A DNA stretch of 64,000 bases. Source: Sporomusa acidovorans. Lineage in GTDB: Bacteria > Bacillota > Negativicutes > Sporomusales > Sporomusaceae. The stretch is from the NCBI RefSeq assembly GCF_002257695.2, contig NZ_CP155571.1. One strand, given 5' to 3'. The position numbers were made by a program, and so were the translations under genes. This document shows positions 8,618-17,591 of this stretch, piece after piece (position 1 is the stretch's first letter; every line of letters starts with the position of its first letter). Under the pieces are notes generated by a model. It was not told the origin of the DNA, did no database searches, and worked only from the letters and a program-made list of their open reading frames with translations.

Positions 8618-9244
8618 TTAACCAATAACCTTGCCGGCAATTTCCAGCAGCTGTTTATGAAGGCCTTCGTCTTCTTTTACAAGCGCCGCTACTTTTGCCT
8701 GAATATCTTTTTGGATATCCTGATCTTTGATGCTGCTTAAATTTATTTTAACATTATAGAGCGCCCCGTGCAGACCGGCATGGGCCATGAGGCCGGCAAC
8801 CGCCGCATCACTGGCTGCATTGCTGTTGCCAATGGCTAATGCCCGTACCGCCATCGACAGTATCTTGAGGCAGCTTGTGGCAACCCCCAGCGGCAATTCG
8901 GTAGCATGCCGCATGGCCTGTTGAATGGCTTTGCTGCGTTCAGCCTTGTCACTCTCTGTTGCTTTCGGGAGCTTGTAGGCTGCCATGACCTGGTTAAACG
9001 CCTCGGTATCGGCGTCAACACAACCGGCCAGTTCTTTAACGATCTGATCAGCCTGGTCCCGAATCGCTGCCACTTCACTTTGCACTTCAGCATATTTGTC
9101 GTTGCCTACCGTCAAGCGGCAAACCATGGCCGCCAGCGCACCGCCCAGTGCTCCGGCCAAAGCCGAAATGCTGCCGCCGCCCGGCGCCGGCGAGCTTGAG
9201 CCCAGTTCAGCGAGAAAATCAGTAACTTTCATGTCCATTAACAT
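8618..9244 (-). CDS. fchA: Formimidotetrahydrofolate cyclodeaminase
   Basis: A 208-residue protein of the cyclodeaminase/cyclohydrolase family. It begins with the typical VTDFLAELGSSSPAPGGGS segment (about residues 7-25), which forms the folate pocket, followed by all-helical sequence. It converts 5-formiminotetrahydrofolate to 5,10-methenyltetrahydrofolate plus ammonia. It lies 21 bases after ftcD, which makes its substrate. In an acetogen-like organism this feeds histidine carbon into one-carbon metabolism. The first ATG has a GGGGCGG ribosome site; in-frame ATGs two and four codons on are alternatives. Confidence 0.94.
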   Translation of the reverse strand: MLMDMKVTDFLAELGSSSPAPGGGSISALAGALGGALAAMVCRLTVGNDKYAEVQSEVAAIRDQADQIVKELAGCVDADTEAFNQVMAAYKLPKATESDKAERSKAIQQAMRHATELPLGVATSCLKILSMAVRALAIGNSNAASDAAVAGLMAHAGLHGALYNVKINLSSIKDQDIQKDIQAKVAALVKEDEGLHKQLLEIAGKVIG

Positions 9245-9265
9245 GCCATCCGCCCCTTTACTTAA

Positions 9266-10156
9266 TTAGAGGTTCTCTTCTAAAACCTGCTTACGCTCAA
9301 ACCCTTCCAGCCGCAGATAGAAATCAGCCGTGTCAATCAGCGCCTGCAGCGGCACCATGCCGACAATTTCGCTGCCGATCACGTTCACGCCATAACGCGC
9401 GGCTTCTGATTTAACCGTCTCAAATACCCGGTGCAGCGGCGTGCCGGTGTAATCCACCATATTGATCGTAACCTGCGCCATATTCCGTTCTTCAATCATC
9501 ACGCCCATCGCCCGGCAGTATTTATAACCGCCTTTGGCTTCGCGGATGCTGGTGGCAATTTTCTTGGCGATGCTGACGTCACTGGTGCTCAAATTGATAT
9601 TATAAGCGATTAAAAATTGTCTTGCGCCCACAACGGTCGCCCCGGCCTTAGGGTGCATGCGGGCCGGGCCGTAGTCAGGCTTGCGCTCGGGAGTGGCAAT
9701 CGCTGTTTTTAACCCTTCATATTCCCCTTTGCGGACATCAGGCAGTTTTACCCGTGCCGGTGTTTTGGCGGCCGCTTCGTACATATAAACAGGAATATTC
9801 AGCTTTTCGCCGATTTCCTGCCCCAGTTCATTGGCAAGTTCAACGCATTCTTCCATCGTAATATCACTTACAGGAATGAACGGAATGACGTCCGTAGCCC
9901 CAATGCGGGGATGTTCGCCCTGGTGCTGTTCCATATCGATAAGTTCGGCCGCTTTGGCGCAAGCATTAAAGGCAGCCTTTTTAGCCGCCTCCGGCTCACC
10001 GACAAAGGTAACGACCGTCCGGTTATGGCTGGCATCAGAATTGACATTAAGTAAAGTAACGCCTGGTACATTTTTTACTTCATTGGCAATTGCCGCAACG
10101 ACCTCCGGCCGCCGGCCCTCACTAAAATTAGGTACGCATTCAACAAGTTTTCCCAC
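9266..10156 (-). CDS. ftcD: Glutamate formimidoyltransferase
   Basis: A 296-residue protein matching the formiminotransferase domain alone, without the fused cyclodeaminase found in animals. Visible motifs are the N-terminal VECVPNFSEGRR, DASHNRTVVTFVG near residue 41 and QHQGEHPRIGATDVIPF near residue 78, which carry the catalytic His and folate contacts. It moves the formimino group from formiminoglutamate to tetrahydrofolate. Three bases separate it from the upstream hutI stop, so the two are coupled. Confidence 0.96.
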   Translation of the reverse strand: MGKLVECVPNFSEGRRPEVVAAIANEVKNVPGVTLLNVNSDASHNRTVVTFVGEPEAAKKAAFNACAKAAELIDMEQHQGEHPRIGATDVIPFIPVSDITMEECVELANELGQEIGEKLNIPVYMYEAAAKTPARVKLPDVRKGEYEGLKTAIATPERKPDYGPARMHPKAGATVVGARQFLIAYNINLSTSDVSIAKKIATSIREAKGGYKYCRAMGVMIEERNMAQVTINMVDYTGTPLHRVFETVKSEAARYGVNVIGSEIVGMVPLQALIDTADFYLRLEGFERKQVLEENL

Positions 10157-10158
10157 AA

Positions 10159-11439
10159 TTATTGCTCCTTTCCATGCTGCTTTCTGCCGGACTTATTCCA
10201 AATAAGCCGGCCGTGTTTGATTACTTTGTCCACAATATTCATACCGGCATGATACACCAAATACAGATGGGACGGATACCCCAAAATCACCACATCGGCC
10301 TGCTTGCCAATCTCCAGGCTGCCAATTCTGTCCGCCCGGTTTACGGCGGCCGCACCGTTAATGGTCAGCGCTGTCACGATTTCGGCCGGTTTCATGTTAA
10401 GCTGAATAGCAGCCAGCGCCGCAACCAGCGGCATCGAATGGCTGAAACAACTGCCGGGATTGTAATCTGTCGCCAGAGCCACGGCTGCGCCTTGGTCAAT
10501 CATGACCCGGGCACGGGCATAGGATTCACGCAGGCAAAAAGCCGTCATGGGCAATACCGTCGCTACGGTGCGCACTTGGCTTAACGCAGCAATTCCGGCA
10601 TCAGAGGCCTGCAGCAGATGATCGGCCGAGCAGGCATTCAGTTCGGCAGCCAGTTCGGCTCCCCCCAGCGAGACAATCTCATCCGCATGCAGTTTGGCCT
10701 GTAGGCCCATGTTTTTGGCCGCTGCCAGCAGACGCCTGGACTGGGCCAGCGAAAATACTCCCTGTTCGCAAAATACGTCACAAAATTCGGCTACTCCCTG
10801 CCGGACGACCGCGGGTAATACTTCTTTAATCATATAGTCGACATAGTCGTCAGTACGTCCTTTATAATCGGGCGGTACGGCATGCGCCCCCAAAAAGGTC
10901 GGCACAATTTCCACCGGCTGTTCCCGGTTGAGTTCATCCATAACAGCCAGTTGCCGCAGTTCGGTGTCCAGGTCCAAGCCGTAACCGCTTTTCCCCTCAA
11001 CGGTCGTCACACCCATGGCCAGCATATTTTCCAGCCGCCGGGCGGCCAGGTCTTTTAATTCCGCCAAGCTGGCCGACCGGGTCGCCTGAACCGTGTTCAG
11101 TATACCGCCGCCGCGCTCCAGAATTTCCAGATAAGGAGTCCCTGCCAGCCGCCAGAAAAATTCCTCCGGCCGGTAACCGCCAAATACCATATGGGTGTGA
11201 GAATCAACAAATCCGGGCATGACACACTGCCCGGTAGCATCAATCACTTCACACTGTTCCTCACTATCGGGCGGCAAGTCGTCGGTAGGTCCTACCCAGA
11301 CAATTTTCCCCGCCTCAGCCACTAAGGCACCGTCCGAAATAATACCAATATCCGCCATTGCCGCCCCCTTTTTGGGGGCAGCGCCGGCGCAGGTAATTAA
11401 TTCAGCTGCATGTTTAATCAGCAATTTTTTCCCTGTCAT
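10159..11439 (-). CDS. hutI: Imidazolonepropionase
   Basis: A 426-residue amidohydrolase. The metal-binding DSHTHMVFGG motif, the KSGYGLD loop, HADE and ATDYNPGS near the C-terminal third are all diagnostic of HutI. It opens imidazolone propionate to formiminoglutamate. I place the start at the ATG at 11439 because AGGAAGGAA lies just upstream; a longer TTG-initiated frame to 11472 lacks a ribosome site. It follows hutU by 47 bases. Confidence 0.96.
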   Translation of the reverse strand: MTGKKLLIKHAAELITCAGAAPKKGAAMADIGIISDGALVAEAGKIVWVGPTDDLPPDSEEQCEVIDATGQCVMPGFVDSHTHMVFGGYRPEEFFWRLAGTPYLEILERGGGILNTVQATRSASLAELKDLAARRLENMLAMGVTTVEGKSGYGLDLDTELRQLAVMDELNREQPVEIVPTFLGAHAVPPDYKGRTDDYVDYMIKEVLPAVVRQGVAEFCDVFCEQGVFSLAQSRRLLAAAKNMGLQAKLHADEIVSLGGAELAAELNACSADHLLQASDAGIAALSQVRTVATVLPMTAFCLRESYARARVMIDQGAAVALATDYNPGSCFSHSMPLVAALAAIQLNMKPAEIVTALTINGAAAVNRADRIGSLEIGKQADVVILGYPSHLYLVYHAGMNIVDKVIKHGRLIWNKSGRKQHGKEQ

Positions 11440-11486
11440 CTTTCCGTTCCTTCCTGCTAAAGTATCCAACAAAGATTTACCTGTTA

Positions 11487-13520
11487 CTATTTTCCGGCAA
11501 ATACTTTGTCAACCACACTGTCAATCAGGCTTTCCGCCGGAATATAAGGTAATGTCGCATGGCCTTTACCCGCATATTTCTGATTAAACTCGGCAATGGT
11601 CTCAATGGAATGTTCGTTTCTGGCCCAGGCCCGACGGGCTACACCGCCAATAACATCCCATAACATCGCCTGGCGTAAAATTCCGTCAACCCGGTCACTG
11701 CCGTCCAGCACCATACCAAAGCCGCCATTGATGGATTTGCCGATGCCGACGCCGCCGCCGTTATGCAGGGCAACCAGGCTCATTCCCCGGGCAGCATTAC
11801 CGGCAAAGCACTGTACGGCCATATCAGCCATTACATTACTGCCGTCTTTAATATTGGCTGTTTCCCGGAACGGTGAATCAGTGCCGCTGACATCATGATG
11901 GTCGCGTCCCAGCATGACAGGCCCAATTTCCTGCTTACGCACCATATCATTAAATTTCAACGCAATTCTTAGACGTCCTTCCGCATCCTGATATAAAATT
12001 CTGGCTTGTGTGCCGACGACCATTTTATTGTGTTCGGCATCACGAATCCAGATATAATTGTCACGGTCCTGGCCGCGCCGGTTCGGATCAATACATTCCA
12101 TCGCCGCTTTATCGGTCTTATGCAAATCTTCCGGCTTGCCGCTCAGGCAGACCCAGCGGAACGGACCATAGCCATAGTCAAACAACTCCGGTCCCATGAT
12201 ATCTTCTACATAGGATGGGAAGATAAAGCCGTCGCGTTCGTCGTGCCCGTTTTTGGCAATTTCTTTAACCCCGGCATCGTATATGGCTTTCAGGAAAGAA
12301 TTGCCGTAATCAAAGAAATAGGTTCCCCGTTCTGACAAAATTTTAATCAGTTCAAAATGGCGCCGTAAGCTCTTGTTGACCAACTCATGGAATTTATCCC
12401 GGTCGGTTGCCAATAATTTGGTCCGCTCTTCAAAGGTCAGGCCCTGCGGGCAATAGCCGCCGTCATAAGCAGCATGGCAGGAAGTCTGGTCAGACAGCAG
12501 GGGAATATGTTTATTGTTTTTCACCGCATATTCCAGCAAATCAACAATGTTGCCATGATAGGCGATCGAAATCGTTTCTTTTTTGGCCTGATATTCTTCC
12601 GCAATCTTGAACACTTCATCCAAGTTGTCCGAAACCTTGCTGACCCAGCCCTGGTCATAACGGGTTTGAATCCGGGAATAATCTACTTCGGCAATAATCC
12701 CCACACCACCGGCTATTTCAATAGCTTTTGGTTGAGCGCCGCTCATGCCGCCCAGACCGGAGGAAATAAACAAATGTCCGCGCAGATCCCCGTCAGCCGG
12801 AATGCCCAGCCGCTGGCGGCCCGCATTAAGAAGCGTATTGAAGGTGCCGTGAACAATACCTTGCGGCCCGATGTACATCCAGCCGCCGGCCGTCATTTGA
12901 CCATAATTCGCTACCCCCATTTGTTCAGCAATTTCCCAGTCCTCCTGGTTGTCAAACATGCCCACCATCAGAGCATTGGTAATAATGACACGGGGTGCTT
13001 CCGGACGGGACGGAAACAATCCCAGAGGATGGCCTGATTCCACAACCAAAGTCTGATGATCGGTCAAAACCTCGAGATATTTTTTGATTAACCGGTACTG
13101 CAGCCAGTTTTGGCAGACGCTGCCGGTTTCGCCGTAGGTAACAAGTTCATACGGATAAAGCGCAACAGCCGGGTCTAAGTTATTGTCAATCATGACTTGA
13201 AAAGCTTTGCCTTCGATACAATTGCCTTTATAGGCGTCAATCGATTTTCCGTAAATTTTTTCTTTAGGCATATACCGGTAGGCGTAAATTCTGCCGCGTG
13301 TACGCAGTTCTTCCATAAATTCCGGCGCCAACTCTGCATGCAGTTCTTCCGGGACATAACGCAGGGCGTTTTTCAAGGCAACTTTGGTCTGTTCCTTGGT
13401 TAAACGAAAACCTCTGTTGGGCGCACGACGAATCCCTTCTGTAAACACCGTTTTTGCCGGCAGTACGTTATCCAGTTTAATTTGCATGGCATTACTAATT
13501 CCGCTATTACTTACAGACAC
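11487..13520 (-). CDS. hutU: Urocanate hydratase (long form)
   Basis: A 677-residue protein of the long bacterial urocanase type, against about 555 in Bacillus and Pseudomonas. It has the NAD-binding region with SSGLGGMSGAQPKA near residue 260, the GYCPQGLTFEERT stretch containing the conserved Cys, and the C-terminal LHNGGGVGIGKSINGGFGMVLDG. It adds water to urocanate. The chosen start is a GTG at 13520 with GGAGGG six bases before it. The ATG at 13538 overlaps this ribosome site and the ATG at 13487 has none. Confidence 0.95.
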   Translation of the reverse strand: MSVSNSGISNAMQIKLDNVLPAKTVFTEGIRRAPNRGFRLTKEQTKVALKNALRYVPEELHAELAPEFMEELRTRGRIYAYRYMPKEKIYGKSIDAYKGNCIEGKAFQVMIDNNLDPAVALYPYELVTYGETGSVCQNWLQYRLIKKYLEVLTDHQTLVVESGHPLGLFPSRPEAPRVIITNALMVGMFDNQEDWEIAEQMGVANYGQMTAGGWMYIGPQGIVHGTFNTLLNAGRQRLGIPADGDLRGHLFISSGLGGMSGAQPKAIEIAGGVGIIAEVDYSRIQTRYDQGWVSKVSDNLDEVFKIAEEYQAKKETISIAYHGNIVDLLEYAVKNNKHIPLLSDQTSCHAAYDGGYCPQGLTFEERTKLLATDRDKFHELVNKSLRRHFELIKILSERGTYFFDYGNSFLKAIYDAGVKEIAKNGHDERDGFIFPSYVEDIMGPELFDYGYGPFRWVCLSGKPEDLHKTDKAAMECIDPNRRGQDRDNYIWIRDAEHNKMVVGTQARILYQDAEGRLRIALKFNDMVRKQEIGPVMLGRDHHDVSGTDSPFRETANIKDGSNVMADMAVQCFAGNAARGMSLVALHNGGGVGIGKSINGGFGMVLDGSDRVDGILRQAMLWDVIGGVARRAWARNEHSIETIAEFNQKYAGKGHATLPYIPAESLIDSVVDKVFAGK

Positions 13521-13563
13521 ACCGATCCCTCCAAACATGATTTATCAATAGTGATCAACTTTA

Positions 13564-13578
13564 ATGCTACTATAGCAT
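13564..13578. promoter_or_regulatory. Small inverted repeat upstream of hutU
   Basis: ATGCTA-CTA-TAGCAT is a perfect six-base inverted repeat 44 bases before the hutU start, with AT-rich sequence around it and TTGACG-like hexamers 10 and 21 bases upstream. It could be an operator overlapping an internal hut promoter. The spacing to a -35 box is not good, so this is weak. Confidence 0.25.
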
Positions 13579-13664
13579 GCTTCGCGTCAACGAAACGTCA
13601 AAACCGTCACATACCGTATTAGATAACTAGAACGTAAACAAGCATTATTATTGACCAACAGATT

Positions 13665-15215
13665 TTATAATAATTTGCCCGTTTTGGCTTCCACCAATTT
13701 AACTATTTTTTGCTGATGAAGTAAAGCTTTGATGGTATTGATGTGAGGATACAAAAAAATATCTTCCTGCATAACCGGCACAGTTACGGCAATTTCCTTG
13801 AGCACAGCCTGGGTAGGCGTGGCCGGTGCCTTATCAAGTTCCAGGAATTGATGCGCCTGATAGACGGACAATAACTCAATCGCCAGGATAAACTCAAGGT
13901 TTTCGACGATTTGTCTGGCCTTTTTTACAGCATTGTAACCCATGGCAACATAATCTTCCTGGTTTCCACAGGTGGGAATACCGTCAATTGTCGCCGGATG
14001 GGATAATATCTTCATGTCATTAAGCAAACCGGCCTGCGTATACTGCGGTACCATTAACCCCGAATTAAGTCCGGGATTTTTTATCAAAAAGGCAGGATAG
14101 CCGGACAGGTTACCGTCTACCAGCCGGTTGTTCCTGCGCTCCGACATCTTGGCCAGCATGGTGGCGGCAATACACGCCGAATCCAGCTCAATTCCCACAT
14201 AGGAAGAATCGGCGTTACAGCCGGAAATGGCCTCGCCATCTTCTCCTTCCGGCCAGATGACCGGGTTGTCACAGCAGGAGTTTATTTCGGTCTCTATCGT
14301 TTTTAGCGCATCGTTCAGTGTTTTCTTGGCCGCGCCGTGAAGCTGCGGGATACAGCGGATGGACATGGCATCCTGCAGACGGTAATTGCAAAAATGCGCC
14401 GCGATTTCCGAATCTTTTAATATATTTCGTACATTAGCGGCTGTGTCGCGTTGCTCCGCATGGGGCCGGACACTCATCAACCGTTCGTCAAATGCCCGCG
14501 TAGTCCCTTTTAAGATCTCCAGTGTCATCGACCCGATAATATCGGCGCACTTTGCCGCATTCAACATATCGTATAGGGCTAGCGCACCCAAGGCCGTAAC
14601 ACTGGTCGTCCCGGAAACCAGAATTAAACCTTCCTTGGCAGATAGTTCGGTTGGCGCAAGGCCAACCCGCCGCAGCGCTTCCTGGGCAGGCAAAAGTTCC
14701 TGCCCCACATAAGCCTGCCCTTCACCGATTAACACTAATGCCATATGCGCCTCCGGGCTGAGGTACCCCACCGATCCCTCCCGGGGCGCAAACGGCGTAA
14801 GGCCGCGATTAAGAAACTGTCGATACAGTTCGACGGTCTCCAGCCGGGCGCCGCAAAATCCCTGCCCCACGTTCTGCAATACCATAAACATGGTTGCCCG
14901 TACTTCTTCGATGGCTAAGGGCTGCCCTACCGAAGTAGCATGCGACAACACAATATTTCGTTGCAACTGAGTCGTTTCTGCCGGCGATATTACCTGGGTA
15001 CACATGGCACCAAACCCGGTGGTGATGCCATACATGACCCGTTCCTCACCGACCCATTTTTCCACTAAAGCCCGTGATTTCTTTACCCGCTGGCAATATT
15101 CATCGGCAAATTCGACCTTGGCGCCAAAGCGGGCAACGGCCACTAAATCTTCCATGCTCATTTCGCCGCCAAGAACTACGACCGATGTATTATCAATATT
15201 TTTTTGTTCTCCCAT
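13665..15215 (-). CDS. Histidine ammonia-lyase homologue lacking the MIO triad (paralogue A)
   Basis: A 516-residue protein of the HAL/PAL/TAL superfamily by length and whole-chain pattern. Conserved family positions include MYGITTGFG (61-69, with the catalytic Tyr), LSHATSVG (90-97), QDA (281-283) with Arg287, CDNP (315-318) and GNQEDYVAMG. The cofactor segment is altered. Canonical GSVGASGDLAPLSH is here GSVGYLSPEAH (147-157), three residues shorter and without Ala-Ser-Gly, so the methylidene-imidazolone electrophile cannot form in the known way. The Asn of the INGT motif is Ser201 and the second catalytic Tyr (QDAYS) is Met284. It sits between the symporter cluster and hutU. It is either a non-lyase with new chemistry or a regulatory or structural partner. 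Product annotation as HutH would be misleading. Confidence 0.85.
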   Translation of the reverse strand: MGEQKNIDNTSVVVLGGEMSMEDLVAVARFGAKVEFADEYCQRVKKSRALVEKWVGEERVMYGITTGFGAMCTQVISPAETTQLQRNIVLSHATSVGQPLAIEEVRATMFMVLQNVGQGFCGARLETVELYRQFLNRGLTPFAPREGSVGYLSPEAHMALVLIGEGQAYVGQELLPAQEALRRVGLAPTELSAKEGLILVSGTTSVTALGALALYDMLNAAKCADIIGSMTLEILKGTTRAFDERLMSVRPHAEQRDTAANVRNILKDSEIAAHFCNYRLQDAMSIRCIPQLHGAAKKTLNDALKTIETEINSCCDNPVIWPEGEDGEAISGCNADSSYVGIELDSACIAATMLAKMSERRNNRLVDGNLSGYPAFLIKNPGLNSGLMVPQYTQAGLLNDMKILSHPATIDGIPTCGNQEDYVAMGYNAVKKARQIVENLEFILAIELLSVYQAHQFLELDKAPATPTQAVLKEIAVTVPVMQEDIFLYPHINTIKALLHQQKIVKLVEAKTGKLL

Positions 15216-15294
15216 GACTACTGCCTCCTGATTGGGGAAAAACGTGCATGTACTGCTTTCCCTTAATTCGAGTCGTTTTTACTAAGACTCACTG

Positions 15295-15837
15295 TCAAAT
15301 CGTTTTTTGGATCTTATACCCGTCGGCGGCAATGGGAGAATAATGAACTTTTTCCCCTGCGATAACTTCGCCAAAAAAGGCGATCCAGTAAGGTCTGAAG
15401 ACGCTTTCGACCTTAAGTTCCCTAATTTCGGGAATGCCGCCAACATGGCGGTGGATAATTTTTAAAGCTGCAGTACGACCCTTATTAATCAAAAAATTTT
15501 CATCCTTATCGGCATATTGAATTTGCTCCTCACAGACATTTTCCAAGGTTACAATAGTAGGTACGGCATCAACCCAGGCGACAGAACTGCTGCTGCCGTC
15601 CGCCAGCATCGTAATGGTCTGCTTACCGGCCGTTGTCTTCCGCCTAAACAACTTGTCTAACAGGCCGGGCTGATGGGTAACTTCATAAGTAATCAGCTTG
15701 CATTCGATATAATGCAGTCTGACTTCTGACAGGGATTTGCCCGGACAGAAGATCTTCCGCAGCCAATACCCCTGCTTTTTAGCCATCTTCCCTGCTTCTT
15801 CTTGATTGAGGCAAATAGGAAATGCCCTGATATTCAT
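15295..15837 (-). CDS. Unrecognised 180-residue protein in the hut operon
   Basis: I do not recognise the family. The protein is soluble in appearance, has no signal peptide or membrane segment, and holds three scattered Cys residues after the N-terminus. A basic segment (LLDKLFRRKTTAGKQ) falls at about residues 59-73. A beta-rich C-terminal half contains HRHVGGIPEIRELKVESVFRPYW, resembling small cofactor- or ligand-binding folds only in a general way. The GGAGAG ribosome site overlaps the stop of the small membrane gene, three bases away. It is therefore coexpressed with the symporter and both triad-less lyase homologues and may belong to the same step. Confidence 0.6.
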   Translation of the reverse strand: MNIRAFPICLNQEEAGKMAKKQGYWLRKIFCPGKSLSEVRLHYIECKLITYEVTHQPGLLDKLFRRKTTAGKQTITMLADGSSSSVAWVDAVPTIVTLENVCEEQIQYADKDENFLINKGRTAALKIIHRHVGGIPEIRELKVESVFRPYWIAFFGEVIAGEKVHYSPIAADGYKIQKTI

Positions 15838-15840
15838 AGC

Positions 15841-16101
15841 TTACTCTCCAGCACAATCTGATTTTTGGCCTCCGTCACTTTCTCGGCCTTTGCCTCTACT
15901 AAACTTGAACACAATGGACAAGTAATTAAGAAAAATAAGGGTTACGGTAATCATCAGCCCATAAGGTATGACGACGCCGACAATAAAATCATTGCGCGCC
16001 GTAATCGCATAGTAGATGATCGCGACAAAAACAAAATATAACACAACCAAAAAACCATCAAGACCGAACCAGCTTATTTCTAAATTCTTTTTATCAAGCA
16101 T
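15841..16101 (-). CDS. Small membrane protein paired with the symporter
   Basis: An 86-residue protein with two clear hydrophobic segments, residues about 13-34 and 43-64, and a charged tail (KFSRGKGRESDGGQKS). Its ATG shares one base with the symporter stop codon (TAATG), so it is translationally coupled. Small two-helix proteins encoded next to sodium/solute symporters are common (for example the YhdT/PanF pairing), and a subunit or stabiliser role is inferred from that. Confidence 0.7.
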   Translation of the reverse strand: MLDKKNLEISWFGLDGFLVVLYFVFVAIIYYAITARNDFIVGVVIPYGLMITVTLIFLNYLSIVFKFSRGKGRESDGGQKSDCAGE

Positions 16102-17495
16102 TAGAAACCCTCCTTTTCCACGACTGTTTTGCCAAACCTATTCCCAATTATCCAGGCAAACAGCGATACCGGCAAAGCGGTAACAAGCGGTTCCATTTCA
16201 AATGCTTCCACCGGGAATATTTTAAAATAAGAAAAAACAATAATACCGGCAAGCAGTCCCATGTAACCGCCTAGCACCGTCTTTTTCCCCGGCCAAATTA
16301 AGGCGCCGACTATCGGCACAAAACCGGCAGCCATCCACAGGCTGCTGATGAAAATAAAGGCGTCCTGCGCGGTCGTAAACCGAAAAGCCGCCAGCGTAGC
16401 CATCACGGCAACAATAATAATACCGACACGGGTGGCAGTCACCAACTGTTTTTGCGAAAGATTGCCCTTTAATCGGGCATAAATGTCATTGGCAAGCGTG
16501 GCGCCGCCTGACAAATAATAGCCGTCCAATGCGGATATTGTTCCTCCCAGCAAGCCAATAATGAACAGCGCTCTAATCCCTTCGGGCAGACTTTCCAAAA
16601 CCACCCTGATATACCCTTCACCCGGCACCATGTCAGGATATTTGGCTTTAACGACCAGTCCGGTCAAAGTCAGCACAATATCAAAGCAAACCCAAATCGT
16701 AAAGCAGGATAATAAGGCCCGCCGGCCTACTTTCGGCGAATTAGCCGCAGAAAACCGCTGATAAAAGGTAGGATCGGCATAAACCCCAAACGACAACACG
16801 ATCAGCATGAGCGCCTTCATCGGTGTAAAACCGCCGATAGGATCCAGCATTTCCGGCGTACCGGCCAAAACTTGCTGCAGACCTGCCCAGCCGCCAATAT
16901 CAGCCCATTGACCGGGCAAGACCATGGTCAGCCCAAAGCACATGCACCAAAACAATACCATATCGGTTACGGCCACCCCCATCAGGCCGCCCAACACCGT
17001 CAGCACAATAACAATCCCCACACAGGCAACACCGGAAGTCACATTATCAATTCCCCAGGCAGCCTTGCCAATAAAGCCCATTGCCGTCACGTTTCCCACC
17101 TGCGTACAGTAAATAAGCATGAGAATGGCACCAAGCACAGCCACCCCTTTGCCATAAACACTTTCCAGCAAATCGGGTACCGTTATATCTGTTCTGACAT
17201 GAATTTTGGGACCGACCCACAAAGCCAGCGGTATCCGGCCTGCATGCGCGGTAACGCACCAGATTAACCAAACCGAAAGGCCGTATAGGGCGGCATATTC
17301 TACCGTTCCCACCGTACCCACTCCCCCATACCAGGTAGCTACCAAAGCACCTACAATCAAGGACCAGGGCAGACTGCGATTCCCCAGATAAAAACTTTCC
17401 ATGTCTTTTACGGCTTTGGAAAAATGGTAGCCGACAAATACAATGAAGAGCGTAAATACGGCAATAACCACATTGTCAAAAGATGATAAAAACAT
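16101..17495 (-). CDS. Sodium:solute symporter (SSS family)
   Basis: A 464-residue protein with about 13 transmembrane segments. The family signature region is seen in FYLGNRSLPWSLIVGAL (about residues 35-51), the YGGVGTVG turn, GGLMGVAVTDM and ALDGYYLSGG near residue 320. It should import an organic solute with sodium. Histidine or a related imidazole compound is the natural guess from the hut context, but the family covers many substrates. The ATG at 17495 has AGGTAGGTG upstream and is preferred over a TTG at 17534. It follows paralogue B by 96 bases. Confidence 0.88.
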   Translation of the reverse strand: MFLSSFDNVVIAVFTLFIVFVGYHFSKAVKDMESFYLGNRSLPWSLIVGALVATWYGGVGTVGTVEYAALYGLSVWLIWCVTAHAGRIPLALWVGPKIHVRTDITVPDLLESVYGKGVAVLGAILMLIYCTQVGNVTAMGFIGKAAWGIDNVTSGVACVGIVIVLTVLGGLMGVAVTDMVLFWCMCFGLTMVLPGQWADIGGWAGLQQVLAGTPEMLDPIGGFTPMKALMLIVLSFGVYADPTFYQRFSAANSPKVGRRALLSCFTIWVCFDIVLTLTGLVVKAKYPDMVPGEGYIRVVLESLPEGIRALFIIGLLGGTISALDGYYLSGGATLANDIYARLKGNLSQKQLVTATRVGIIIVAVMATLAAFRFTTAQDAFIFISSLWMAAGFVPIVGALIWPGKKTVLGGYMGLLAGIIVFSYFKIFPVEAFEMEPLVTALPVSLFAWIIGNRFGKTVVEKEGF

Positions 17496-17591
17496 TACTA
17501 TACACCTACCTTTACGATATTTAACCACAATCAACCACCTAAATTACTCATCGTCTTTTGCGGCCCTGCACCTCCTACTCAAAATTACTGA

